This document shows, piece after piece, positions 8,251 to 16,791 of a DNA stretch of 64,000 nucleotides. The notes under the pieces are model-generated. The model did not search any database and had not been told where the DNA came from. It worked only from the letters and a program-made list of their open reading frames with translations. The first letter of the stretch is position 1. Each line of letters begins with the position of its first letter. The DNA comes from an uncultured Lachnospiraceae bacterium (GTDB taxonomy: Bacteria; Bacillota; Clostridia; Lachnospirales; Lachnospiraceae): NCBI GenBank assembly GCA_947630695.1, contig CANRIM010000005.1, positions 1-64,000 of the forward strand. Direction: 5' to 3'. The translations under genes and the position numbers were made by a program.

Positions 8251-8463
8251 TTAGCAAATGGAATTTCCGCCGCATCCGCCGCAGAACAGCAGAAGGAGGA
8301 TGATCAGGCAGCAGTTGTTATCGCCGCAGCCGCTGTTTCCCAATAAACCGGAATCGTTGTTATTGCAAAGGCAGAGCAATAACAGGATCCAGATAATGGA
8401 ATTGCATCCATTGTTTGATTCGCCACAGGTACATCCGCAATTTGTTGCTGCTAAGTCACTCAT
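8251..8463 (-). CDS. Small cysteine- and glycine-rich protein (chorion-like 'HCB' type)
   Basis: Encodes 70 aa, extremely rich in Cys, Gly, Asn and Leu: alternating Cys clusters (NCGCTCGESNNGC, CGGCGG) and hydrophobic runs (IIWILLLLCLC and LIILLLLFC). Proteins of this look in Lachnospiraceae are sometimes labelled chorion-class high-cysteine proteins; no function is established. GGAGG eight bases upstream of 8463 decides this start over an in-frame ATG five codons earlier, which itself overlaps the ribosome site. Disulfide-linked or spore-surface material is one possibility, but nothing here proves it. Confidence 0.7.
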   Translation of the reverse strand: MSDLAATNCGCTCGESNNGCNSIIWILLLLCLCNNNDSGLLGNSGCGDNNCCLIILLLLFCGGCGGNSIC

Positions 8464-8593
8464 TTTTTGTTCCTCCATAAGGATATGTTTACAGTGATAT
8501 CATATGTGGGCGAAAAGAAATGGTGACAGAAAAATCCTTAATCGCTTTTGAAGCCCAAATCATAAAATAAGAAAAAAGGGATTTTCTGGCAGA

Positions 8594-9475
8594 ATGGACA
8601 GAGTAAGAAAAAAAGTGGGCTGCGACGGTTTTATTGCCGAGCAGTACGGCGGCCGGGGCGTGGGCATTGCGGTCTTAGATACCGGAATCAGTCCGCATAT
8701 AGATCTGAAAGGCAGAGTGCTGACCTTTGTGGATATGATTGGCGGCAGCCGGACCATGTATGACGACAACGGGCACGGAACCCATATTTCAGGCATTATC
8801 TGCGGCAGCGGTGCGGATTCCCTGGGCAAATACCGCGGCATCGCGCCCTTTGCCCATTTAATTGTACTGAAGGTACTGGATCAGAGAGGCGACGGCAATA
8901 CGACGGACGTACTGAAAGGACTGGACTATGTGATACGAAACAAAGACCGTCTGGGCATCCGGATCGTCAACATTTCCATCGGTTCGATTCCGAAATCAAA
9001 CGTAAAAGAAAAGACAAGGCTCATCAAAGGCGTGGAGGAAGCCTGGGATAACGGCCTCTGTGTGGTGGTCGCCGCCGGGAACAACGGCCCCACGCCTATG
9101 TCGGTTACCACCCCCGGCATCAGCCGCAAGGTGATCACGGTGGGCTCCGGAGAAACGGGGATCCCCAGCGGCGAAAACGGCTCCCGCAGCTTTTCCGGCA
9201 GAGGCCCCACGCCCTATTGTATCGTCAAGCCGGAAGTGATTGCTCCCGGTGTACAGATCAGAAGCTGTGCGGCAGCAAAAGACGGCTATACCGTAAAAAG
9301 CGGATCCTCCATGGCCACGGCAGTGGCAAGCGGCTGTATTGCCCTTTGTATGGAGAAATATCCCCGTCTGAGCAATGCGGAAATGAAGCTGCGCCTCTAC
9401 GAACGCTGCGTCCGGATGGATATGCCGAAAAATCAGCAGGGTTGGGGCATGATTCATTTGCACAGCTTGTTGTGA
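8594..9475 (+). CDS. Subtilisin-like serine peptidase (S8), probably intracellular
   Basis: Encodes 293 aa with a complete catalytic triad: Asp in AVLDTGIS, His in NGHGTHISG and Ser in SGSSMATAVASG. The oxyanion Asn lies in AAGNNGPTP. There is no signal peptide and no I9-type propeptide; the catalytic domain starts within 15-20 residues of the N-terminus. It is therefore likely an intracellular serine protease of the ISP type. The ribosome site is weak (AAAGGGA about 14 bases upstream), so the start is slightly uncertain. The two small uncharacterised genes upstream may form a locus with it, but no shared transcript is evident. Confidence 0.92.
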   Translation: MDRVRKKVGCDGFIAEQYGGRGVGIAVLDTGISPHIDLKGRVLTFVDMIGGSRTMYDDNGHGTHISGIICGSGADSLGKYRGIAPFAHLIVLKVLDQRGDGNTTDVLKGLDYVIRNKDRLGIRIVNISIGSIPKSNVKEKTRLIKGVEEAWDNGLCVVVAAGNNGPTPMSVTTPGISRKVITVGSGETGIPSGENGSRSFSGRGPTPYCIVKPEVIAPGVQIRSCAAAKDGYTVKSGSSMATAVASGCIALCMEKYPRLSNAEMKLRLYERCVRMDMPKNQQGWGMIHLHSLL

Positions 9476-9498
9476 TTTTTTGTGTTTTGTGTTATAAT
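9470..9498 (+). promoter_or_regulatory. Promoter of the P-type ATPase gene
   Basis: TTGTGA (9470-9475) and TATAAT (9493-9498) are 17 bp apart. The -35 overlaps the stop codon of the upstream peptidase gene, and the ATPase start is 53 bp downstream of the -10. Confidence 0.7.
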
Positions 9499-9550
9499 AA
9501 CAAATACTTATGATTTTTTACAGCATCCGTTTGTTTTGAAGGAGAAAAGC

Positions 9551-11887
9551 ATGTCGGTGGAGGCAAATCCGTACAACGGACTGACCGCGGAAGAAGTCAG
9601 GCAAAAAACTGAACAGGGGCTTGTCAATGGAGAAGAACGTGTTTCGACCAAGACGGTGAAGCAGATCGTTCTGGGCAATCTGATTACGCTGTTTAATGTG
9701 CTGAATATTGCGCTGGCGGTTCTGGTGCTTTGTATGGGTTCCGTCAAAAACATTATGTTTCTGGGTACCGTGTTCTGCAATCTGGCCATCGGGATTTATC
9801 AGGAGATCAAAGCAAAGCGGATCATTGACAAGTTGAAAATCGTTTCTTCCCAAAACGCGGTGGTGGTCCGGGACGGAATCGAACAGGAAATCCGGATCGC
9901 GGATCTGGTGCTGGACGATCTGGTGCTGCTAAAGTCGGGGGAGCAGATCGGCGCGGACTGCCGCGTGCTGTCCGGCAGCTGCTATGTCAACGAAAGCCTG
10001 GTCACCGGCGAATCCGACGCCATATTGAAAACAGAGGGCATGGAGCTGCGCTCCGGCAGTTTCGTGGTTTCCGGATTTGTCAGATGCAGAGTGATTCGAA
10101 TCGGAAACGACAATTATGTCAACCAGATTTCCGACGGCGCCCGTTATATTAAAAAACCAAATTCCGAAATCTTAAAAACCACCCGGATGCTGGTACGGAT
10201 TGCGACGGTCTATCTGCTGGTGATTTCCTATTTTCTGTTTGAAAACCAGCTTTCTGTTGACGGGAATACGTTTCGGACGGCTGTGCTCAATACGGTGGCG
10301 GCCATCGTCGGTATGATTCCCAGCGGGCTGATTCTGCTGATTACCACGGTGCTTGCAACCAGCGTGGTGCGTCTGAGCAAGTATCAGACCCTGGTGCAGG
10401 AATTGTACTGTATCGAGACCCTGGCGCGCTGCGACAGCATCTGTCTGGACAAAACCGGTACGATTACCAGCGGGGAGATGCGCGTGGAGGATGTTTATTA
10501 TGTGAAGGACGACTGCGCGGCACAGATTCGCCGGTTTATTCTGGCGCAGGAGGACGAAAATCAGACACTGCGGGCGTTGCGGAAGCATTTTACCGGCGGG
10601 CAGAAGGAAAAACCGAAGTTCGTCACGGCCTTTTCTTCCGACAAAAAGTACAGTGCCGCCGGCTTTTCGGACGGCAGCTTCTATCTGGGTGCACCGGAAT
10701 TTCTGTTTTCGGAGATTCCGGAAAGTATCCGTTCGCTGCAGCAGGAGTATATGGATGAGGGCTTACGGGTGCTGGTCTTTGCCCAATCGGCAAAGACAGA
10801 GGAATCTGAAACGGTACCGGAGGATTTAAAGCCTCTGGCACTGGTTGCTCTTTCCGATGAGCTTAGAAAAAATATCAAAGATACGATTCTTTATTTCGTC
10901 CGTCAGGAGGTAAAACTCTTTGTGATTTCCGGCGATCATCCCAAGACCGTAGGCGCCGTTGCGAAGGCGGCGGGGATTCCGGAGGCGGAAAAAGTCATCG
11001 ATATGTCCGGCGTCAAAGCAGAGGATATCGACACCATTGCCGGGGAATACACTGTCTACGGCAGAGTGAAGCCGCAGCAGAAACTGGCGCTGATCAAGGC
11101 GCTGAAAAAGAAGGGACACACCGTGGCCATGACCGGCGACGGCGTCAATGACGTACTGGCGCTGAAAGAGGCGGATTGTTCTATTGCCATGCAGTCAGGC
11201 AGCAGCGCCGCCCGTTGCGTTTCCCAGATCGTGCTGTTAAATTCCGATTTTTCTTCCATGCCGAAGATCGTAGGAGAAGGCAGGCGCAGCATTAACAATA
11301 TCCAGCGTTCCTCATCGTTGTTTCTGGTCAAGACCATTTACGCCTGTATTCTGGGATTTTTATTCGCGGTGATTTCCAAGACCTATCCCTTTGAACCGGT
11401 GCAGCTGACGCTGATTACTACCTTCTTTATCGGACTGCCCTCGCTGCTGCTGGGCTTTGAGCCCAATTACAAACGCATCAGCGGTAAATTTTTTTCCACG
11501 ATTATGGCGGCGGCCGCTCCCGGCGGGCTGCTGGTGGCCATCAATGTTTTGCTTACCGTATTCGGCGCGGACTGGATCAAAGCCACCAAGGGGGAAATGA
11601 GTACGATGGCCTTATATACCACGGCTTTCTGCATGACCATGGTGCTGCTGAAAAACTGTTATCCCTTCAACACCTGGCGGAAAATCATTGCCGTGGGAAT
11701 GCCGATGCTGTTTATTGCCACGGCCATCTGTTTTCCGTCCTTTTTCAACCTGAAAATCTTAAGTATCTGGAAAATGCTTCTGCTGCTGATTTGGATGGCT
11801 ATCGATTCGCTGCTGTTTGTGCTGCTGGTGCGTCTGACCTCCTACCTGAGCAGCTTTCATATCAGCATTCGGCGGAATAAAACTTGA
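9551..11887 (+). CDS. Cation-translocating P-type ATPase
   Basis: A 778-aa P-type ATPase that moves a cation across the membrane using a phospho-aspartate intermediate. Visible are the actuator TGES loop (VTGESDAIL), phosphorylation motif DKTGTIT with Asp300, and hinge TGDGVND (528-534), plus N-terminal and C-terminal membrane bundles. There is no N-terminal heavy-metal domain and no CPC motif, so it is not a P1B metal exporter. The overall pattern recalls the CtpE-like branch. The membrane motif usually read PEGL is PSGL here (257-260). AAGGAG before 9551 supports this start over an upstream in-frame one at 9482. The transported ion cannot be assigned. Confidence 0.9.
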   Translation: MSVEANPYNGLTAEEVRQKTEQGLVNGEERVSTKTVKQIVLGNLITLFNVLNIALAVLVLCMGSVKNIMFLGTVFCNLAIGIYQEIKAKRIIDKLKIVSSQNAVVVRDGIEQEIRIADLVLDDLVLLKSGEQIGADCRVLSGSCYVNESLVTGESDAILKTEGMELRSGSFVVSGFVRCRVIRIGNDNYVNQISDGARYIKKPNSEILKTTRMLVRIATVYLLVISYFLFENQLSVDGNTFRTAVLNTVAAIVGMIPSGLILLITTVLATSVVRLSKYQTLVQELYCIETLARCDSICLDKTGTITSGEMRVEDVYYVKDDCAAQIRRFILAQEDENQTLRALRKHFTGGQKEKPKFVTAFSSDKKYSAAGFSDGSFYLGAPEFLFSEIPESIRSLQQEYMDEGLRVLVFAQSAKTEESETVPEDLKPLALVALSDELRKNIKDTILYFVRQEVKLFVISGDHPKTVGAVAKAAGIPEAEKVIDMSGVKAEDIDTIAGEYTVYGRVKPQQKLALIKALKKKGHTVAMTGDGVNDVLALKEADCSIAMQSGSSAARCVSQIVLLNSDFSSMPKIVGEGRRSINNIQRSSSLFLVKTIYACILGFLFAVISKTYPFEPVQLTLITTFFIGLPSLLLGFEPNYKRISGKFFSTIMAAAAPGGLLVAINVLLTVFGADWIKATKGEMSTMALYTTAFCMTMVLLKNCYPFNTWRKIIAVGMPMLFIATAICFPSFFNLKILSIWKMLLLLIWMAIDSLLFVLLVRLTSYLSSFHISIRRNKT

Positions 11888-11943
11888 CTTTTCCCGCAGG
11901 GAGTGTGAAAATAGAAAAAAATTTTTGAGGGGGATAAGAAACG

Positions 11944-13152
11944 ATGGAAAAAATTCAGATGCCGGTGCCGCTGGTAGAGATGGACGGCGATGAAATGACA
12001 AGGATTCTGTGGAAGATGATTAAGGAGGAGCTGCTGCTTCCCTACATCGATCTGAATACGGAATACTATGATCTGGGCCTGGAGCACAGAAACGAAACCG
12101 ACGATCAGGTGACCATCGACGCGGCAAACGCTACAAAAAAATACAAAGTGGCGGTGAAATGCGCCACCATTACGCCCAATGCCGCCCGGATGCCGGAATA
12201 TCACCTGAAGGAGATGTGGAAGAGCCCTAACGGGACGATTCGTGCCATGCTGGACGGCACGGTATTTCGGGCACCCATTATCGTGAAGGGCATCGAGCCT
12301 TATGTGAAAACATGGAAAAAGCCCATTACCATTGCAAGACACGCCTACGGCGATATATATAAAAATGTGGAAATGAAGGTCAAAGGTCCCGGCAAAGCCC
12401 AGCTGGTCTATACGGACGCGGCAGGAAATGAAACAAGGGAAACCATTCACGACTTTACGGGAGACGGCATCATTCAGGGCGTACATAATACCACAGCCTC
12501 CATTACCAGCTTTGCGAAAAGCTGTTTCGCCTATGCGCTGGACACAAAGCAGGATCTGTGGTTTTCCTCCAAGGATACCATTTCCAAGAAGTACGACCAC
12601 ACTTTTAAGGATATCTTTGCAGAGATTTATGAAACGGAATTTAAAGAAAAATTCGAAGCGGCCGGCATCACCTATTTTTATACACTGATCGACGATGCAG
12701 TGGCCCGGGTCATCAAATCGGAGGGCGGCTATATCTGGGCCTGCAAAAACTATGACGGCGACGTCATGAGCGATATGGTGGCTACGGCCTTCGGCTCTCT
12801 GGCAATGATGACCAGCGTTCTGGTTTCTCCGGCGGGATATTATGAATATGAGGCGGCCCACGGGACAGTGCAGCGGCATTATTATAAATACCTGAAGGGA
12901 GAGGAAACCTCCACCAATTCGGTGGCCACTATTTTTGCCTGGACCGGCGCCCTTTACAAGAGAGGCGAGCTGGATGCCAATGACGCGCTGATGCGCTTTG
13001 CGAAGTGTCTGGAGCAGGCTACCATTCAGACCATTGAAGAAGGGAAAATGACAAAAGATCTGGCGCTGATGACTACTTTAAAAGATGTGCAGGTCTGCAG
13101 CAGCGAACAGTTTATTGCGGAGATCAGAAAAACGCTGGAAACGCTCCTTTAG
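11944..13152 (+). CDS. icd: NADP-dependent isocitrate dehydrogenase, eukaryote-like subfamily
   Basis: Oxidative decarboxylation of isocitrate to 2-oxoglutarate, 402 aa. The sequence resembles the homodimeric subfamily that includes mitochondrial and cytosolic IDH of eukaryotes: VEMDGDEMTR start, KCATITP, SPNGTIRAMLDGTVFR (phosphate/isocitrate loop) and RHAYGDIY. A bacterial E. coli-type IDH would look quite different. No citrate synthase or aconitase gene is adjacent. GAGGGG precedes the ATG. Only 56 bp separate it from the P-type ATPase with no terminator seen, so it may be read through from that gene. Confidence 0.95.
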   Translation: MEKIQMPVPLVEMDGDEMTRILWKMIKEELLLPYIDLNTEYYDLGLEHRNETDDQVTIDAANATKKYKVAVKCATITPNAARMPEYHLKEMWKSPNGTIRAMLDGTVFRAPIIVKGIEPYVKTWKKPITIARHAYGDIYKNVEMKVKGPGKAQLVYTDAAGNETRETIHDFTGDGIIQGVHNTTASITSFAKSCFAYALDTKQDLWFSSKDTISKKYDHTFKDIFAEIYETEFKEKFEAAGITYFYTLIDDAVARVIKSEGGYIWACKNYDGDVMSDMVATAFGSLAMMTSVLVSPAGYYEYEAAHGTVQRHYYKYLKGEETSTNSVATIFAWTGALYKRGELDANDALMRFAKCLEQATIQTIEEGKMTKDLALMTTLKDVQVCSSEQFIAEIRKTLETLL

Positions 13153-13164
13153 GAATTTTTTCAT

Positions 13165-13201
13165 AAAAAAACACGGATCAAAAGGATCCGTGTTTTTTTT
13201 T
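13165..13201. terminator. Bidirectional terminator between convergent genes
   Basis: AAAAAACACGGATC pairs with GATCCGTGTTTTTT around a short AAAAG loop. It is A-rich on the left and T-rich on the right, so it can stop transcription from icd and from the minus-strand gene ending at 13209. Confidence 0.9.
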
Positions 13202-13208
13202 AATTCTT

Positions 13209-14504
13209 TTACTCTGCAGATGGTTCTTCGCTGGCTTCCGGCCGGAACTGTGCGTCCAGCCAGTCCAGATCCGCGCCTTCTGCAAGGGAAAAACGCAGCC
13301 GCAGTACATCGCCGTCCATCAGCAGATAATCGGACAGGCTGTCGCTGTGCCGTTCGCCGTTGATTTCAAACATCCAGGCGGAAACCGGGGAAAAATAACT
13401 GTTCCGGATAAAATCCGTATAAAAGTTTTCCAAAGACAGCTGCAAATCCGGGAGGATGCTGTTTAAGTGTTCCACAAGCAGCGGGTCAATCTGCGAAAAA
13501 TGCGCATACAGTCCCGGCTTGTAAAGACCCTTGAACCGGTAATTCCAGCTGGTGTTTCCGCTGGAAAAAGAGGTAAAGCCCTGCTCTTTCAGTAAAGTCC
13601 GGATATAGTACGCCAGCGTCTGCTCATTGTCCAGCGGAACCAGCGTCGGTTCAATGACATATCCCAGGCCGATGCTGTCAGCGGCTACACTGACAATGGC
13701 GTGGGGCGTGGCGGGCTTTGTATAGAAAACGTGAAACTGATAGTCCTTGCTGACCTGATTGTCGTCCGTTACCGTGATTGCCAGAGTATTTTCACCGGGC
13801 CGGTAGTTCAGATCGTAACAAATGGACTGGTTGTACGTCATGGAGGCCGGCAGCGGACTGTCATTCAGCAGGACCCGGAAATGCTCTGCCGACAGCTTGT
13901 CTCCGGCGGAATTGTAACCGGTCAGCTTCAGACATTCCGTAAAGGCTTCGGTCTGATACATATCCGTGATGTTGGAAACCATCACCGGGCCGAAGGGATC
14001 CAGTTCCACCTGAGGCTCCGGTTCCTCGGTTTCTTCCGGGGAAACCGTAACGTCCGGCAGTTCTTCCATGACAGGTTCCTCTGTGGGCAGTTTTGTTGCT
14101 GCCGGCGGTTCTGTCAGCGCGGAAGGCTGTTCGGGAACAGGGGTTCCCGGCGTCTGCGGCGCGCCTGCCGTATGGCGGCTGCCGGAGGACAAAACGGAAG
14201 AAGTTCCGATTTCAGACAGAGAATCGCCCCGGACAAGAAGATCGGATTCGCCGGAATCTGCTTCGTCTTCCAAAGCGGGGTCTTCTTCTCCGTTTGCATA
14301 AAGCAGGGAAACGGATTTATTGCGTACATCGTCAAGTTTTGCCGAAAATACCTGCTTCTCTTTCCCGCTGACCGAAATAATGACGATGACAGCGGAAACG
14401 CAGAAAGCAGCGCAGAGAACCGGAAACAGAAGATTGTTTCGGCGGCTGATACACAATTTAAGATATTTTTTTAATTTTTTTAATTGCAAAATCAGTGTAT
14501 TCAT
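13209..14504 (-). CDS. Membrane-anchored extracytoplasmic protein with C-terminal DUF4430-like domain
   Basis: Encodes 431 aa. The N-terminus is basic and followed by a single membrane span (LLFPVLCAAFCVSAVIVIISV, about residues 25-45) with no cleavage site, so the rest is exported and tethered. Residues about 105-170 form a Pro/Thr/Glu-rich linker typical of wall-spanning stalks. A middle beta-rich region (about 170-265) is followed by a C-terminal region. WMFEINGERHSDSL and LLMDGDVLRLRFSL in that region recall the DUF4430 beta-grasp domain of transcobalamin-like surface proteins. The ligand is unknown. It is divergent from the transglutaminase gene (118 bp between starts), suggesting a shared regulatory region. 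Confidence 0.72.
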   Translation of the reverse strand: MNTLILQLKKLKKYLKLCISRRNNLLFPVLCAAFCVSAVIVIISVSGKEKQVFSAKLDDVRNKSVSLLYANGEEDPALEDEADSGESDLLVRGDSLSEIGTSSVLSSGSRHTAGAPQTPGTPVPEQPSALTEPPAATKLPTEEPVMEELPDVTVSPEETEEPEPQVELDPFGPVMVSNITDMYQTEAFTECLKLTGYNSAGDKLSAEHFRVLLNDSPLPASMTYNQSICYDLNYRPGENTLAITVTDDNQVSKDYQFHVFYTKPATPHAIVSVAADSIGLGYVIEPTLVPLDNEQTLAYYIRTLLKEQGFTSFSSGNTSWNYRFKGLYKPGLYAHFSQIDPLLVEHLNSILPDLQLSLENFYTDFIRNSYFSPVSAWMFEINGERHSDSLSDYLLMDGDVLRLRFSLAEGADLDWLDAQFRPEASEEPSAE

Positions 14505-14622
14505 GATAACCTCTTTAAATAAACCGTGCGATACATCACTTACATGTTATATCGTACAGAAAAATCTTTCAAGCCAAAATTGCAGATTGGAAGACATTTC
14601 AGGAAAAAAAGAGGTGCAGAGA

Positions 14623-15918
14623 ATGAAAGGAATGCAAAAAATGAAAAGAGGCACTGCGCTGCTTCTGGCACTGATTATGGCCTTTGGCGTTTCGTTTGTT
14701 TCGACAGCTTCCGTACAGGAAGTGCAGGCGGATACGGTGCGGGGTATTTTCAACAAGCCGACAGAAATCGAGGAACTCATCAACTATGGTCTTGAACTGA
14801 GAGATGAGAATCAGGCAGCATTTGAAATTTATAGTGCATTGCGGACGGTTACTACGGAAACTAAAACGGTGGAAGTCGAATTTGATCCGCCTTTACCGAT
14901 CGAGCAGAATTATCGTGATAAATATTTGTCCAAGGCGCTTCAGATGGCGGTCGATGCATTTTGGATGGATTATCCGGAACTTTTCTGGATTGCCGGGGAA
15001 GATGAAAATGGGCGTTCAAGGATTCAGATGGGATACAGTTATTCTGATAGCAAAGATCAACAGGGCATGGATATCAGTATAGTCAGCAAAGTGACACTGA
15101 CGATCAACGTGCCGAACAATTATGGAGATCTCGATGAAGCTTATGACGCGGTATACCAAAAACTGACAGACTGTATCAGCCGTGCAGAGGGTTTATCGGA
15201 TTATGAAAAGCTGAAGCTCTATCATGATTTTCTCTGTGATGAGCTGACCTATGATCATGAATATGATGCGCCGAATGCTTATGACATGTATGGTGCGCTG
15301 ATCGGCGGAGAATGTGTCTGCGAGGGATATGCGGAAAGCTTTAAGGCCCTTTGTGATCGTTCCGGTATTCCCTGCGTACTGGTAGTCGGAACGGGCGTAA
15401 CCGGCACAAGACCGGAAGATCAGGAACCGCACATGTGGAATTACTGCCTGGTGGATGACAAGTGGTATGCAGTGGATGTAACCTGGGACGATCAGGAGAC
15501 ACAGACTTTCCATGAGTTTTTCCTGGCAGGATCCGAAACGAAGACGCCCCATTTCAGTCCCGATGTGTTCGGTGCGTCCCATGTGTCTAACGGTAAATTT
15601 TCCGAGAACGGATATACCTTTACTTTCCCGGAACTGAACAGCACTGCTTATGGCAGCAGTGAAGAGCCGGGACCGTCAGACCCTGTTGAACCGGGACCTG
15701 CAGACCCCTCCGAAATCAAAGAGGGAAATGTGAATGGTGACACTGCGATTGACGCTGCGGATGCCCTGTTGGTTCTGCAGCATGCAGCGCAGCTTATAAA
15801 GCTGAAGGATACCAGCTGCGCGGATGTAGACAAAGACGGGAGCGTTACGTCTTCAGATGCACTGCAGATTCTGCAGTATGCAGCGAAGCTCATTGATCAT
15901 TTTGAAGCTGTAAAATAA
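14623..15918 (+). CDS. Secreted transglutaminase-like protein with C-terminal dockerin domain
   Basis: Encodes 431 aa. A signal peptide (basic start, hydrophobic core, likely cleavage after VQA) is followed by a transglutaminase/protease-like fold with the full triad: Cys233 in VCEGYAESF, His270 in EPHMWNYC and Asp285 in YAVDVTW. A Pro/Gly linker (EEPGPSDPVEPGPADPSE) leads to two calcium-binding dockerin repeats (NVNGDTAIDAADALLVLQ and DVDKDGSVTSSDALQIL). Dockerins bind cohesins on scaffolds or on the cell surface; no cohesin is in this window. The ATG at 14623 has AGGTG six bases upstream; the 101-codon in-frame upstream extension lacks a signal peptide and is rejected. Peptide cross-linking or proteolysis are both possible. 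Confidence 0.88.
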   Translation: MKGMQKMKRGTALLLALIMAFGVSFVSTASVQEVQADTVRGIFNKPTEIEELINYGLELRDENQAAFEIYSALRTVTTETKTVEVEFDPPLPIEQNYRDKYLSKALQMAVDAFWMDYPELFWIAGEDENGRSRIQMGYSYSDSKDQQGMDISIVSKVTLTINVPNNYGDLDEAYDAVYQKLTDCISRAEGLSDYEKLKLYHDFLCDELTYDHEYDAPNAYDMYGALIGGECVCEGYAESFKALCDRSGIPCVLVVGTGVTGTRPEDQEPHMWNYCLVDDKWYAVDVTWDDQETQTFHEFFLAGSETKTPHFSPDVFGASHVSNGKFSENGYTFTFPELNSTAYGSSEEPGPSDPVEPGPADPSEIKEGNVNGDTAIDAADALLVLQHAAQLIKLKDTSCADVDKDGSVTSSDALQILQYAAKLIDHFEAVK

Positions 15919-15927
15919 AAAATTCGG

Positions 15928-15957
15928 AAAAAGACCGGTGGTTTACACCGGTCTTTT
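15928..15957 (+). terminator. Terminator of the transglutaminase-dockerin gene
   Basis: AAAAAGACCGGTG pairs with CACCGGTCTTTTT around a GTTTA loop and ends in a T-run, ten bases after the stop codon. Confidence 0.92.
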
Positions 15958-15973
15958 TGAAACAAATAAATAT

Positions 15974-16014
15974 GGCGGGGCGCACGGAAAGGCGCGCAAG
16001 CCGCTGCCTGTAAC
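15974..16014 (+). repeat. Degenerate relative of structured repeat family A (hairpin 2 only)
   Basis: A GC-rich stretch starting GGCGGGGCGC and ending AAGCCGCTGCCTGTAAC has the same order of elements as the second hairpin of family A (GGC, G-run, GC stem, GCGCG, GCC, TACC-like tail). The pairing is weak, and the link could be chance. It lies just before the ribosome site of deoD. Confidence 0.3.
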
Positions 16015-16031
16015 ACAAGGAGGAAGACAAT

Positions 16032-16790
16032 ATGGCAGGACAATATCCGACGCCGCACATCAATGCCGCGCCGGAGGATTTTGCGAAAACCGTACTGATG
16101 CCGGGGGATCCGCTGCGTGCCGCATATATTGCGGAGCATTTTCTGGAAAACGCGGTACTGGTCAATAACGTCAGAGGCGTACAGGGCTACACCGGATATT
16201 ACAAAGGAGCGCGGGTCAGCGTCATGGCCAGCGGTATGGGCATGCCCTCCATGGGCATCTATTCTTACGAGCTGTTTCATATATTTGACGTAGATCACAT
16301 CATCCGTATCGGTTCCGCCGGGGCGATTCAGCCGGATATCCATGTACGGGATATCGTCATCGGTATGGGGACTTCCACGGATTCTTCTTTTGCGGAAGGG
16401 TTCCGGCTTCCGGGCCGTCTGGCGCCGGTCTGCAGTTACCCGCTGCTTTCCTGCTGTACCCGGACTGCGGATGCCCTGGGACTGAAGTATCATGTGGGAA
16501 ATATCTTAAGTTCGGATCATTTTTATAACGATGAGGAAATGATTCCGGAAGGACTGCAGGCGGTGAACGCCTGGCGGAAGGTGGGCGTGATGGCCATTGA
16601 AATGGAATCGGCGGCCCTTTATATGAATGCGGCCCGCTGCGGAAAACACGCCCTTTCCATCTGCACCGTATCCGATCACATCCTGACCGGGGAGGCGACC
16701 ACGGCGGAAGAACGCCAGACCTCCTTTACCGATATGATGACGCTGGCACTGGAAACCGTAAAAAATCTGACGGCAAAGAGAGAGGATTGA
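16032..16790 (+). CDS. deoD: Purine-nucleoside phosphorylase
   Basis: Cytoplasmic phosphorolysis of purine (deoxy)nucleosides to free base and (deoxy)ribose-1-phosphate; 252 aa, slightly longer than the usual 235-240. Family marks: phosphate-binding MPGDPLRAAYIA, GMGMPSMGIYSYEL, IRIGSAGAIQ, the substrate pocket MAIEMESAALY and the catalytic Asp in TVSDHILTGE. AAGGAGG precedes the ATG. The phosphopentomutase gene starts one base after the stop codon, so the pair processes nucleosides to ribose-5-phosphate as one unit. Confidence 0.95.
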   Translation: MAGQYPTPHINAAPEDFAKTVLMPGDPLRAAYIAEHFLENAVLVNNVRGVQGYTGYYKGARVSVMASGMGMPSMGIYSYELFHIFDVDHIIRIGSAGAIQPDIHVRDIVIGMGTSTDSSFAEGFRLPGRLAPVCSYPLLSCCTRTADALGLKYHVGNILSSDHFYNDEEMIPEGLQAVNAWRKVGVMAIEMESAALYMNAARCGKHALSICTVSDHILTGEATTAEERQTSFTDMMTLALETVKNLTAKRED

Positions 16791-16791
16791 T

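Noticed and set aside
11857..12879. 340-aa antisense ORF opposite icd
   Set aside because: icd is unambiguous on the plus strand; the antisense frame has the His/Arg/Ile-rich composition of a shadow.
14320..14622. N-terminal extension of the transglutaminase gene (101 extra codons)
   Set aside because: It lies antisense to the start of the divergent gene, and would bury the signal peptide. A good ribosome site precedes the internal ATG at 14623.
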